A DNA stretch of 64,000 nt from Paenibacillus_AK sp041641375 (GCA_041641375.1 JBEPYM010000004.1:1-64000), one strand, 5' to 3'; positions 33,561 through 42,025 are shown, counted from the stretch's first letter. Made by a program: numbers and translations. The notes: generated by a model from the letters alone, not told the origin.

Positions 33561-33926
33561 TTGGACAAGCAGCTGTACATTCGCGAGAGCGGCGCTGAGC
33601 TGGCGAACGCTCTGAGGACGGCCGATACGTTTGCAGGCAGGCTCAGAGGATTGCTGTTTCGCAGTGAGCTCGCGGATGGGGAAGGGCTGCACCTGATCCC
33701 TTGCCGTTCGGTGCATACGTTTGGCATGACCTACCCAATCGACGTCCTTCATCTGGACGCACGGGGGCGAATTGTCGCTCTCGAGACGCTGGCGCCGAAT
33801 CGCTTCGGACAGTCCTGGCGCGGCACGGTGTCGATTGTGGAGCTTCCGGCCGGGACGCTCGAGCGAGCGGAGGCGGAAGCAGGGCAATCTGTGGACTACC
33901 ATCATAACCAAATTGAGGAGAGATGA
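33561..33926 (+). CDS. DUF192 protein, first gene of the Tad operon
   Basis: This is a 121-residue protein with no signal peptide. The DUF192 core is seen in TFAGRLRGLLFRSELADGEG, PCRSVHTFGMTYPIDVLHLD, IVALETLAPNR and VVE/VELPAGTLER-type segments. The family is a small beta-barrel of unknown function. It starts with TTG 33561 behind a strong GGAAAGGAGGG; upstream in-frame starts lie inside the riboswitch and were rejected. Its stop is four bases before flp, so it is co-transcribed and co-regulated by c-di-GMP with the pilus genes. A role in pilus assembly is inferred only from position. Confidence 0.82.
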   Translation: MDKQLYIRESGAELANALRTADTFAGRLRGLLFRSELADGEGLHLIPCRSVHTFGMTYPIDVLHLDARGRIVALETLAPNRFGQSWRGTVSIVELPAGTLERAEAEAGQSVDYHHNQIEER

Positions 33927-33930
33927 GCAC

Positions 33931-34110
33931 ATGACAAACAAGCTGATGACACTGATTCGCGACGAAAAAGGACAAGGGATGACGGAGTACGGACTCGTAC
34001 TGGGGGTTATTGCAGTTGCAGTCGTGACCATTCTGATCACGCTGCGCGGCGAAATTACGGCGATGTTCAACGAAGCGGTTGCGAAGGTTCAGAGTCGTCC
34101 GAAGGACTAA
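33931..34110 (+). CDS. flp: Flp-type IVb major prepilin
   Basis: The protein has 59 residues. A 14-residue leader MTNKLMTLIRDEKG is followed by QGMTEYGLVLGVIAVAVV. The Gly14/Gln15 junction and Glu-Tyr at mature positions 5 and 6 are the hallmarks of Flp pilins cleaved by TadV. The single hydrophobic helix forms the pilus core, and the short tail (FNEAVAKVQSRPKD) is surface exposed. GAGGAGAG precedes the ATG. The terminator 22 bases after the stop should make flp mRNA more abundant than the machinery mRNA. Confidence 0.95.
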   Translation: MTNKLMTLIRDEKGQGMTEYGLVLGVIAVAVVTILITLRGEITAMFNEAVAKVQSRPKD

Positions 34111-34132
34111 TCGACGCAAGACTGCAGGGGGA

Positions 34133-34165
34133 AAGTCCACGGACGCTGGTCCTTGGACTTTTTTT
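34133..34165 (+). terminator. Intrinsic terminator between flp and tadV
   Basis: AAGTCCA-C-GGAC pairs with GTCC-T-TGGACTT around GCTG, followed by TTTTT. It lies inside the operon and probably acts as a partial terminator. Confidence 0.85.
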
Positions 34166-34190
34166 CCCTTCCGGGGGGCAGGTGACATAC

Positions 34191-34709
34191 ATGGTGATCG
34201 ATAGCTTGCTGGCAGTGCTGCTGCTTGTCTGTCTAGCGACCGATTTGAAGCATCGGCGCATCTATAATAAGGTGCTGGCTCCGGGGCTGGCGGCGGCGCT
34301 GCTGGTGAATGCCTGGCAGGGCGGATGGGAGGGTTTTGCGGGTTCGGCACTCGGATTCCTTGCGGGCTTCGTCGTTCTGCTGATCCCGTATCTGATGGGC
34401 GGAATGGGCGGCGGCGACGTGAAGCTGCTCGCGGTAGTCGGTGCCTTCAAGGGAGCGGTGTTTGTGTGGAATGCGGCTGTGTACATGGCCTTGCTGGGAG
34501 GAGTGTTCGCGATGGCTGCCATTCTGATGCGGGCGGAAGCGAGGACGATGCTGCGCTGGACTGCTTCCTACGCCGCTTGTTTGATGCAGGGCGTTCGGCT
34601 GCCGATATCGCTGCGGGGCGAGGGCATGCTGTCAGGGACGTTCCCATACGGAGCGGCGATTGCAGGAGGTGCGGCGTTATGCTACGGCTTCGGCACATTT
34701 TTGCTGTAG
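34191..34709 (+). CDS. tadV: TadV/CpaA prepilin peptidase (A24)
   Basis: This 172-residue integral membrane aspartic protease cleaves and may methylate Flp and pseudopilins. The first catalytic Asp18 is in LATDLKHRRIYN and the second is in the GGGDVKLL motif near residue 75, matching the A24 family. There are about six hydrophobic segments and no N-terminal cytoplasmic methylase domain, as in other short CpaA proteins. ATG 34191 follows AGGTGA; GTG 34182 is possible. The 3' end overlaps tadE by 31 bases. Confidence 0.92.
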   Translation: MVIDSLLAVLLLVCLATDLKHRRIYNKVLAPGLAAALLVNAWQGGWEGFAGSALGFLAGFVVLLIPYLMGGMGGGDVKLLAVVGAFKGAVFVWNAAVYMALLGGVFAMAAILMRAEARTMLRWTASYAACLMQGVRLPISLRGEGMLSGTFPYGAAIAGGAALCYGFGTFLL

Positions 34710-35086
34710 GGCGCAGGCAGGAGGGGCAGTCGATGGTGGAGTTTGCTTTGGTGCTGCCGGTGCTGCTGCTGGTTGTGTGCGGCATCATCGACTTGAGCCG
34801 GCTGTTCTACGGGTACCAACACTTGCATCACGCTTCACAGGAGACGGTGCGGCTCGGCGGGCTCGGCAGGTCGGATACGGAGATGACCACGTTCGCGCGG
34901 AACTATTTTCACTTGGGGAAGAAGGAAGAGCTGCAAATCAAAATTGAGCCGACAGGAGCGACCCGCAAGTCCGGGCAATATGTGACCGTTACGCTTACGT
35001 ACTCGCAGCCTTTTGTCACACCGGTCATATCCAAGCTGGCGCCGGCCCCTGTCATCACGGTTCATTCGACGATACGTGTGGAATAG
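34679..35086 (+). CDS. tadE: TadE-family pseudopilin
   Basis: The 135-residue protein has the TadE motif EGQSMVEFALVLPVLLLVVCGIIDL near residues 15-40: a short basic leader, Gly-Gln-Ser with Glu-Phe at the pilin-like position, and one hydrophobic helix. It is a predicted minor pilin processed by TadV. ATG 34679 has AGGAGGTG seven bases before it and lies inside tadV, indicating translational coupling; the much longer frame start at 34325 is an overlap artefact. Confidence 0.9.
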   Translation: MLRLRHIFAVGRRQEGQSMVEFALVLPVLLLVVCGIIDLSRLFYGYQHLHHASQETVRLGGLGRSDTEMTTFARNYFHLGKKEELQIKIEPTGATRKSGQYVTVTLTYSQPFVTPVISKLAPAPVITVHSTIRVE

Positions 35087-35097
35087 GAGGTGCAGGG

Positions 35098-36012
35098 ATG
35101 AAGATTGATGCAGCATGGGTCAAGGATGAACGGGGAAGCTCGGCGCTGTTTGCGGCGTTTGTTCTGGTAGGCTTGTTGGCCGGAGGGGCATTGGCGGTGG
35201 ATGGCGGCAAGCTGTATGTCGTGCGCAGCGAGCTGCAGAAGGCGGCGAATGCTGCGGCGCTCTCCGGTGCGCAGGAGCTTACAACGACGAAGGGCAATGT
35301 GGAAAGCGTTGTGCGTACGGTGCTGGACAAGCACCGGGAGCTGGACAGCCTGGAGTCCGTTGCGGTGGAGGCGGGACGCAAGGTTTCGGTCACGCTGGAG
35401 CGGACCGTGTCGTTCGGCTTTGCGAGGTTGTTCGGCATGCAGGAGACGCCTGTATCCGCGAAGGCTTCGGCGGAGCTCGGACGGATGAGCGGCGCGAAGG
35501 GTGCGGCACCGCTCGGCATCGATGAGGCGATTCCGCTGGAATATAACAAGGAGTATAAGCTTAAGGTGGACCAGACGGAAGTGAGCCACGGGAACTTCGG
35601 GATTCTGGCGCTCGGGGGACCGGGTGCAAGCACGTATGAAGACAACCTGCGCTTTGGCTATAAGAATGAGCTGCTCCTCGGCGATAAAGTGGATACGCAA
35701 ACAGGCAATATTGCTGGCAAGACGCGAGCCGGTGTCAAGGAACGCATTGAGCTGTGCGGCTACCCGCCAGGCGAGATGCATCACCGCGACTGCCCGCGAG
35801 TCCTGCTTGTGCCGGTTTACCGACCGCTGAGCAGCAGCGGAAATCAAATCAAGAGCGTGGAGATTCGCGGGTTTGCGTATTTCTACATCAGCGAGCCAAT
35901 GAGCGCGAACGACACCGCGATCACCGGCAAGTTTATCCAGCGCACGGGCTCAGGTGTCGCCTCGCCGGGAGGAGCGGACAAGGGTGCCTATACGATTCGA
36001 TTGACGGAATAG
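35098..36012 (+). CDS. TadG-like pilus assembly protein (Flp pilus-assembly TadE/G N-terminal domain)
   Basis: This is a 304-residue protein. The N-terminal segment DERGSSALFAAFVLVGLLAG leading to ALAVDGGKLYVVRSELQKAANAAAL is the TadG-like N-terminal domain: one membrane helix and the 'D-x-G-x-L...R-x-x-L-Q-x-A-x-D/N-A-A-A-L' motif. The outer part (about 60-304) has two Cys (CGYPPGEMHHRDC) that could form a disulphide. No von Willebrand domain is seen, unlike classical TadG. AGGAGGTG precedes the start, 11 bases after tadE. Confidence 0.85.
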   Translation: MKIDAAWVKDERGSSALFAAFVLVGLLAGGALAVDGGKLYVVRSELQKAANAAALSGAQELTTTKGNVESVVRTVLDKHRELDSLESVAVEAGRKVSVTLERTVSFGFARLFGMQETPVSAKASAELGRMSGAKGAAPLGIDEAIPLEYNKEYKLKVDQTEVSHGNFGILALGGPGASTYEDNLRFGYKNELLLGDKVDTQTGNIAGKTRAGVKERIELCGYPPGEMHHRDCPRVLLVPVYRPLSSSGNQIKSVEIRGFAYFYISEPMSANDTAITGKFIQRTGSGVASPGGADKGAYTIRLTE

Positions 36013-36022
36013 GAGAGCTGCG

Positions 36023-36685
36023 ATGAGGGCGAAGATCGTATTTGTGCTGGCGATTGTTATGGGGCTGGTCACGACGTACTTGTTTATCGATTACATGAAG
36101 CGCTTTGACGAGACGGCTGCGGCGAATGAGACGCTGGTGGAGGCGCTGGTCGCCAAGCAGCCGATTAAGAAAAACCAGCGTATCGGAGCGGGCATGGTGG
36201 AGGTAGTGAAGGTGCCGAAGCTGGGCCTCCATGCCCAGGCGCTGACGGCGGCGGCTGATGCCGAAGGGAAATTCGCCGAAGCCGACCTTGCGGTTGGCGA
36301 GGTCATTCTGTCATCTCGCGTCAAGAGCGAGAAGGATGAGGCGGCGCTCGTCGCCCGCAAGGTGACGGAGGGGATGCGCGCGGTGGCGGTCGGCGTCAAC
36401 TTTGTGCAATCCGTCTCCAACCTGATTGAGCCGGAGGACCGGGTGGATGTCGTTGTTTCGATTGCCGATAAGGTGACGAATCAGGTCAACACCTCGACGG
36501 TGGTGGAACAGGTGAGGGTGCTGGCGGTTGGCCGCAGGATGGTGGAGAGCGGACCGGAAGCGCCATATGCGGAGTACAGCTCGGTTACGCTCGAGGTAAA
36601 GCCGCAGGAGGTGCTCCCGATTGTGAATGCGGATGAGAAGGGCGAAATCAGTCTCGTCTTACATAGTCGGATTAAGAAGCAATGA
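36023..36685 (+). CDS. cpaB: CpaB/RcpC-like Flp pilus assembly protein with SAF domain
   Basis: The product has 220 residues. One N-terminal membrane helix (AKIVFVLAIVMGLVTTYLF) is followed by the SAF domain (about 40-105; VEALVAKQPIKKNQRIGAGM, LAVGEVIL) and the RcpC-like part (about 110-215; GMRAVAVGVNFVQSVSNLIEPEDRVDVVVS). In Gram-negatives it works near the secretin; here it must act at the outer face of a single membrane or in the wall. It follows the TadG-like gene by 10 bases. Confidence 0.88.
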   Translation: MRAKIVFVLAIVMGLVTTYLFIDYMKRFDETAAANETLVEALVAKQPIKKNQRIGAGMVEVVKVPKLGLHAQALTAAADAEGKFAEADLAVGEVILSSRVKSEKDEAALVARKVTEGMRAVAVGVNFVQSVSNLIEPEDRVDVVVSIADKVTNQVNTSTVVEQVRVLAVGRRMVESGPEAPYAEYSSVTLEVKPQEVLPIVNADEKGEISLVLHSRIKKQ

Positions 36686-36716
36686 TCGGCAGGCAGTGAG
36701 GAGGCATGGAGAAGAC

Positions 36717-37568
36717 ATGGCGAACGGAGTACACGACGCGGGTGCGCGTCACGGCAAGCGCGGCGAGATGATTGTAATCTGCAGTGCCAAGGGCGGGATC
36801 GGCAAGACGGTGCTTGCGGTGAATTTGGCGGTGGCGCTGTCCAAGAGCAACCGGCTGCAAATTGCAATTATCGATGGAGATTTTCAATTCGGCGACGTCT
36901 GTCTGGCGATGGATCTGCAGCCCGCCTTTACCATCAAGGATGTCGTGGAAGGGGAGGAGCAGCTGGATCCGTATACGGTCAGCAGCTATCTGATGGCGCA
37001 TCCTTCCGGTGTCAAGGTGCTGGCGGCTCCCGAGCGGCCGGAGCATGCGGACTTGATTAAGGTCGATCAGCTGGAGCAAATGTGTGATCTGCTGCTCGCA
37101 CAGTTCGACTACGTAATTGTCGATACCGCTTCCGGGCTGCACGAACGCACGCTTCAGCTCATCGAGAAGTCGGACCAGGCGTTCCTTGTGACGACGCTTG
37201 AGATGGCTGCGATCAAGGGGGCGAAGACGATGCTGGATACAATGGAGCTGCTCGGTATGACCCGCAAGGTAACGACGGTCATTAATCGCTCCACGATGGA
37301 GAGTGTCATTAAGGCGCAGGATGTGCCGGATATCGTCGGCGAAGAAACGCCGGTTTATATCCCGAATGACTTTGCCGTCGTGTCAACATCGCTGAATACG
37401 GGTATTCCGTTCGTCATGAATCAGAGCAAGACGGAGGTGGCGAAGTCGGTATTCCGGCTGGCGGAGCAGATGATTTCCAGACGGGAAATTACGATGTTCA
37501 AGCCGAAGCAAACGTCGCTGCTGCAGTCGCTGTTCTCCAAAGCTAAGGGCAGTGCATCATTGATGTAA
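36717..37568 (+). CDS. tadZ: TadZ/CpaE MinD-like ATPase
   Basis: This 283-residue ParA/MinD-type ATPase is expected to place the pilus machine at its cell site. The deviant Walker A SAKGGIGKTVLAVNLA is near residue 22, IIDGDFQFGD near 53, and the switch-region YVIVDTASGLHE near 135. Only about 20 residues precede the P-loop, so the N-terminal receiver-like domain of Gram-negative CpaE/TadZ is missing. AGGAGG lies 11 bases before the ATG at 36717. The C-terminus is basic and Ser/Lys-rich. Confidence 0.88.
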   Translation: MANGVHDAGARHGKRGEMIVICSAKGGIGKTVLAVNLAVALSKSNRLQIAIIDGDFQFGDVCLAMDLQPAFTIKDVVEGEEQLDPYTVSSYLMAHPSGVKVLAAPERPEHADLIKVDQLEQMCDLLLAQFDYVIVDTASGLHERTLQLIEKSDQAFLVTTLEMAAIKGAKTMLDTMELLGMTRKVTTVINRSTMESVIKAQDVPDIVGEETPVYIPNDFAVVSTSLNTGIPFVMNQSKTEVAKSVFRLAEQMISRREITMFKPKQTSLLQSLFSKAKGSASLM

Positions 37569-37585
37569 CGGAGGTGTTCGTGCAG

Positions 37586-39097
37586 ATGAGCTTGCTAGAG
37601 CGTTTGCAAGCCAGAGGCGCCGTTATGCCGCAGTCCGGGGGCTCGGAAGCGGAAGAGCAGGCTGCCCGAACGGGGGGCGCGGCGGATCCGCATTCGGCTT
37701 CGAATGCCGCGAGCACTTCGGGAGCTGCGAGTATGGCGGCTCCGGGAGCGACCGGAGGGGCGCGCAAGGATTTAATCGCGACGATTCGCGATATCCGCAA
37801 ATCGGATCAGCCCGGATCGAAAGAGCGGCCGAACCGGATGACGAAGCATCAGGAGCTGAAGAACCGCCTGTATAAGCAGGTGCTCAACGATGTGAAGGAC
37901 GACGATGTCGAAGCGATCCTGCCGAAGCTGGACGCGATGGCGGTCGAGATCATGAAGGAGGATGAATCGTTCCGCGGGCAGGTAGACCGAAAGAAGGTCG
38001 TCGAGGAGCTGATTCACGATCTGACCGGCTTCGGTCCGATTAACCCACTGCTGCTGGACCCGGAGGTATCCGAGGTGATGGTGAACGGGCCCAATCAGGT
38101 TTATGTGGAGCGGAGCGGCAAGCTGGAGCTGTCTCATGTTCAATTTCGCGATGATGAGCATGTCATGAATATCATTGAAAAAATTGTCGCGCCGATCGGC
38201 CGCCGGATTGACGAAAGCAGCCCGATGGTGGATGCGCGACTGCCTGACGGGTCGCGTGTGAACGCAATTATCCCGCCGCTTGCGCTTAAGGGTCCGACTA
38301 TTACAATTCGGAAGTTCAGCAAGGATCCCTTCCGCATCGATGACTTGATCCGGTTCGGGACGCTTACCCGGGAGATGGCGGTTTTTCTCGATGCTTGCGT
38401 GAAGGCCAGGCTCAATCTGTTTGTCAGCGGCGGTACCGGCTCGGGCAAGACGACAACGCTCAATGTGCTGTCCTCCTTCATCCCGAGCGATGAGCGGATC
38501 GTGACGATCGAGGATGCGGCGGAGCTTCAGCTGTGGCAGGAGCATGTCGTATCGCTGGAGTCGCGTCCGCCCAACATTGAGGGCAAGGGTGCGGTGACAA
38601 TTCGTGATCTGGTGCGCAATTCGCTGCGTATGCGTCCCGAGCGGATCGTCATCGGCGAGGTGCGCGGCGGCGAAGCGCTCGATATGCTGCAGGCGATGAA
38701 CACCGGACATGACGGATCGCTGGCGACCGGCCATTCCAACAGCCCACGGGATATGATCTCGAGGCTGGAGACGATGGTGCTCATGGCGGGCATCGAGCTT
38801 CCGGTGAAGGCGATTCGCGAGCAGATCGCCGGTGCGATCGACGTTATCATTCAGCAGTCGCGGCTTAAAGACGGCTCCCGCAAAATTACGAACATCACAG
38901 AGGTGCAGGGCATGGAGGGGGATGTCATCGTGCTGCAGGATATTTTTGTATTTCGGCAGGACGGGATCGACGAGCGGGGCCGGATTGAAGGCAGGCTTGT
39001 CCCGACAGGCGTTCGTCCGAAGTTCTACGAGCGGCTGGAGCATTCGGGCATTCACATTCCTTCGAATGTATTTATTGAAGTGCGTGAATACGTATGA
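37586..39097 (+). CDS. tadA: TadA/CpaF secretion ATPase
   Basis: This 503-residue hexameric motor powers Flp pilus assembly. A low-complexity Ala/Gly/Ser region (residues 15-70) precedes the N-terminal domain (LIHDLTGFGPINPLLLDPEV, VMVNGPNQVYVER). Walker A GGTGSGKTTT is near residue 282, the Asp box near 305 (IVTIEDAAELQL), Walker B RIVIGEVRGGEA near 352 and the His box GHDGSLATGHSNSP near 372. ATG 37586 follows GGAGGTG. Its stop overlaps tadB by four bases. Confidence 0.95.
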   Translation: MSLLERLQARGAVMPQSGGSEAEEQAARTGGAADPHSASNAASTSGAASMAAPGATGGARKDLIATIRDIRKSDQPGSKERPNRMTKHQELKNRLYKQVLNDVKDDDVEAILPKLDAMAVEIMKEDESFRGQVDRKKVVEELIHDLTGFGPINPLLLDPEVSEVMVNGPNQVYVERSGKLELSHVQFRDDEHVMNIIEKIVAPIGRRIDESSPMVDARLPDGSRVNAIIPPLALKGPTITIRKFSKDPFRIDDLIRFGTLTREMAVFLDACVKARLNLFVSGGTGSGKTTTLNVLSSFIPSDERIVTIEDAAELQLWQEHVVSLESRPPNIEGKGAVTIRDLVRNSLRMRPERIVIGEVRGGEALDMLQAMNTGHDGSLATGHSNSPRDMISRLETMVLMAGIELPVKAIREQIAGAIDVIIQQSRLKDGSRKITNITEVQGMEGDVIVLQDIFVFRQDGIDERGRIEGRLVPTGVRPKFYERLEHSGIHIPSNVFIEVREYV

Positions 39098-40053
39098 AAT
39101 GGCTGATTACGCTCCTGTTCGCAACCAGCAGCATCTTGTTTTTTGCGGGACTGTTTGCTTCCATTCTGCTCTCGGACAAACGAATGAATCGCCGCATGAA
39201 GCGGCTGATGGAGCTCAACGATTCGCGCAAGCTGAGCCGCAAGCGCTTCGATGTGCTTGTCCAGCTGCGGCTGGCGAAGCAGGCGGTCCGCAGCAAACTG
39301 TCGAAGCGCGAGGGAGAGACGCTGGAGCAGCTGCTGCGCAGCTCGGGGCTTGCCATGGAGCCGGAGGAATATGTGCTGTTCCGCTGGATTGCGGCGACGC
39401 TCGGCGGCTTTCTGGCGGTGCTGCTGTTTGGCAGCTGGCTGTGGCTTCCGGTTGGCGCGATTGGCGGCTACCTGCTGCCGAAGTGGTATGTCCGCAAAAA
39501 GGTGAAGGATCGGATTCAACGCTTTAATGAAGGTCTGGAGGATACGATCACGACCATTATCGGTTCGCTGCGGGCGGGCTTCAGCTTCGCCCAAGCGCTC
39601 AAAACGGTGACGGAGGAAGCGGATCCGCCGATTCGGGACGAGATGGAGCTCGTCCTGAAGGAGATGCAATACGGAGTCAATATGGAGGAGGCACTGCTTC
39701 ACCTGCGGGATCGGATGCCGAGCGCCGACCTCGATTTGCTCGTTCAGGCAGTGTTGATCCAACGGCAGGTGGGCGGGAATTTGGCTGTCGTTCTGGAAAC
39801 GATTGTACGTACAATTCGGGAGCGCAACCGGATTCAGCGGCAAGTCAAAACGTTGACGGCCCAAGGTCGACTTTCCGGCATGGTCATCGGGCTGCTGCCA
39901 ATCGGGTTGGCTTTTGTTCTGTATTTGATCGAGCCGGAATATATCGGCTCGCTGTTTCGTCACCCTCTTGGGCTCGCCATGGTAGGGGCAGGAGGCTTCT
40001 CCGGAGCGATCGGCTTTATGTTGATTCGTAAATTAACGACAATCGAGGTGTAG
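39094..40053 (+). CDS. tadB: TadB inner platform protein
   Basis: This 319-residue membrane protein has a T2SSF domain (about 150-275; FNEGLEDTITTIIGSLRAGFS, GGNLAVVLETIVRTIRERN) with membrane segments near residues 5-25, 95-135 and 265-310. It forms the membrane platform with TadC that the TadA motor turns. It overlaps tadA by four bases (ATGA) and precedes tadC by three. Confidence 0.92.
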   Translation: MKWLITLLFATSSILFFAGLFASILLSDKRMNRRMKRLMELNDSRKLSRKRFDVLVQLRLAKQAVRSKLSKREGETLEQLLRSSGLAMEPEEYVLFRWIAATLGGFLAVLLFGSWLWLPVGAIGGYLLPKWYVRKKVKDRIQRFNEGLEDTITTIIGSLRAGFSFAQALKTVTEEADPPIRDEMELVLKEMQYGVNMEEALLHLRDRMPSADLDLLVQAVLIQRQVGGNLAVVLETIVRTIRERNRIQRQVKTLTAQGRLSGMVIGLLPIGLAFVLYLIEPEYIGSLFRHPLGLAMVGAGGFSGAIGFMLIRKLTTIEV

Positions 40054-40056
40054 CGG

Positions 40057-40977
40057 ATGCTGTATGTGTCCTTCTTTCTGTGCGTGACCCTGATTGTGTA
40101 TGCATGCGGGCAGGTTCGTCTGGATCGGAAAGCGCTCGTGCAGCGCCGCCTTGATCTGGCGACGGGAGTTCCAGCCGCGGATATTGAGACGGCTGTTGAA
40201 GCCGCTGCTCCTGGGCGGATCAGACGCGCTGCCGCTGTGCTTGTGCAGCCGCTGCTGCAATATTGGAGGCGGCGGATGGGGCGGCGGATGGAATCGGTGA
40301 AGCTGGAGCTGCGGCTGCTGCAGGCCGGCAGACCGCTGAAGCTGGGGGCAGCCGAGTTTCGGCTGCTCCAAATGGCGCTATGCCTATTCGCGCCTGCGGC
40401 TGGAGCGGCATATGGGCTTCTGCTCGGGTTCGGCATCGGCGGCATTGTGGCGGCAGCCGGTGTCTGTCTGCTGATGGCTGCCGGATTGCCGGGCTATTAC
40501 CTCCGGCTTAAGGCAGCAGCGCGTGCCAAGCTGGCGCTGCGGGAGCTGCCGGATGTGCTCGACTTGTTGACGGTTTCCCTGGAGGCGGGACTCGGGTTCG
40601 ATGCGGCGCTCAGCAAGCTCGTATCCAAGTCGGACGGTGTTCTATGCGCTGAATTTCAGCGCTGTCTCGAAGAAATCCGACTGGGCAAAACTCGCCGGGA
40701 GGCGCTGATTGGGGTGCGCGACCGCGTTGTGCTGGATGAGCTTCGCGTACTGATTTCCAGCATCCTGCAGGCGGAGCGGCTCGGTATCGGCATGGTTCAG
40801 GTGCTGCGCGTGCAGTCCGCAGAAGTGCGGGAGCAGAGGCGGCAGCGGGCGGAGGAAGCGGCGATGAAGGCGCCGATCAAGATGTTGTTTCCGCTCGTGC
40901 TCTTCGTATTTCCCTCACTGTTTATCGTCTTGCTCGGTCCGGCGCTGCTTCAGTTCATAGAAACCTTTTCCTCCTGA
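40057..40977 (+). CDS. tadC: TadC inner platform protein
   Basis: The 306-residue product is the second T2SSF protein of the platform. The N-terminal helix, a central pair of helices (about 108-150) and the T2SSF domain (about 165-285; LRELPDVLDLLTVSLEAGLGFD, RLGIGMVQVLRVQSAEVREQ) end in a final hydrophobic helix (FPLVLFVFPSLFIVLLGPALL). It is the last gene of the operon. No strong terminator was found in the 96 bases before the next gene. Confidence 0.92.
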   Translation: MLYVSFFLCVTLIVYACGQVRLDRKALVQRRLDLATGVPAADIETAVEAAAPGRIRRAAAVLVQPLLQYWRRRMGRRMESVKLELRLLQAGRPLKLGAAEFRLLQMALCLFAPAAGAAYGLLLGFGIGGIVAAAGVCLLMAAGLPGYYLRLKAAARAKLALRELPDVLDLLTVSLEAGLGFDAALSKLVSKSDGVLCAEFQRCLEEIRLGKTRREALIGVRDRVVLDELRVLISSILQAERLGIGMVQVLRVQSAEVREQRRQRAEEAAMKAPIKMLFPLVLFVFPSLFIVLLGPALLQFIETFSS

Positions 40978-41073
40978 TAAACGGATTTCCAATATTTTTG
41001 CATAGCGTTTACCCCCTCGTATCGCTGATGATAGATAGTGACATTACGAGAGTTGACGAGGAGGGTATCCGAT

Positions 41074-41985
41074 ATGAAAAAAACGATTGCTGCAAGTGTG
41101 CTGGGAGCTGTGGCAGGTGCCGCTTTGCTTGCGCAAACCGTGCTTGGTGCAGGTGCGACGCATGTCGTTCAGCCGGGAGAATCGCTATGGAAAATTGCCG
41201 GCACATATGGTACGACTATCGCTCAGCTTAGGGATATGAATGGAATGACGGGGGATATGCTGCTTGCCGGCCAATCGATTCGGGTGCCGGGACCGTCTGT
41301 GCATGTGGTAGGGTCGGGCGATACGATGTGGAAGATTTCGAGAACATACGGCGTCAGCCTTGATGCGCTGTTGAAGGCAAACCCGCAGCTGAAGGATCCA
41401 TCGAATATATGGACGGGACTGCACATTCAACTGCCGGGTACGACAGCGGCAACACCAGTTGCCAGCGGTAAGGCTGCCGGGACGTCGGCTCCTGCACCGG
41501 CGCGTCCGGCACAGTATGCCGAGGGCGTGTTCCCGGTCGCGAAGGGTAAATATGAGCCTTACTACAATACGTTCTCTGCGCTCCGGACCTGGTCTCCATC
41601 GGGTCAAGTAATCCGCAAGCACGAGGGTGAGGATATTATGGCCCCGAAGGGTACTCCGGTATACAATGCCATTGCGGGGACTGTCGTCAACTATGGGTGG
41701 AACCAGCTCGGCGGCTGGCGGCTGACGGTTCGTGTCGATGCGGCGACGACGTTCTATTATGCGCATCTCGATCGTTACGCGCCGGGCATTGGAATCGGAA
41801 CGAAGCTGGCAGCCGGTCAGCTGATTGGCTATGTCGGCAGCACCGGCTACGGCCCGGAAGGGACGGAGGATCAGTTTGCCCCGCATTTGCATTTCGGCAT
41901 TTATAAGACGGACCGATCCCCATGGGAGCCTATCGATCCGCAGCAATATTTGCGGTGGTGGGAGCACAACAACCTGAAGCCATAG
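41074..41985 (+). CDS. LysM and M23 peptidase wall hydrolase
   Basis: This is a 303-residue secreted protein. A signal peptide (1-27) is followed by two LysM peptidoglycan-binding repeats (about 30-73, HVVQPGESLWKIAGTYG; about 78-122, HVVGSGDTMWKISRTYG), a Pro/Ala linker and an M23 (LytM-type) endopeptidase domain (about 165-295). The zinc ligands are His and Asp in KHEGEDIMAP and the HLHFGIY motif. It cuts peptide cross-bridges of the wall or acts in spore wall processing. ATG 41074 follows GAGGAGGG. Its place directly after the Tad operon could help the pilus pass the wall; that is inference. Confidence 0.88.
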   Translation: MKKTIAASVLGAVAGAALLAQTVLGAGATHVVQPGESLWKIAGTYGTTIAQLRDMNGMTGDMLLAGQSIRVPGPSVHVVGSGDTMWKISRTYGVSLDALLKANPQLKDPSNIWTGLHIQLPGTTAATPVASGKAAGTSAPAPARPAQYAEGVFPVAKGKYEPYYNTFSALRTWSPSGQVIRKHEGEDIMAPKGTPVYNAIAGTVVNYGWNQLGGWRLTVRVDAATTFYYAHLDRYAPGIGIGTKLAAGQLIGYVGSTGYGPEGTEDQFAPHLHFGIYKTDRSPWEPIDPQQYLRWWEHNNLKP

Positions 41986-42025
41986 GTTGCTTTTCGTCGA
42001 TGACGCAGCTTCTAAGATCAGTCTT

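Noticed and set aside
34325..34678. Long N-terminal extension of the tadE frame
   Set aside because: It overlaps tadV completely, and the TadE motif starts only after the ATG at 34679, which has its own AGGAGGTG.
37772..39055. 427-codon minus-strand frame
   Set aside because: It is antisense to tadA with composition typical of a mirror frame and no start signal.
39052..39963. 303-codon minus-strand frame
   Set aside because: It is antisense to tadB, very Gln/Arg-rich; shadow frame.
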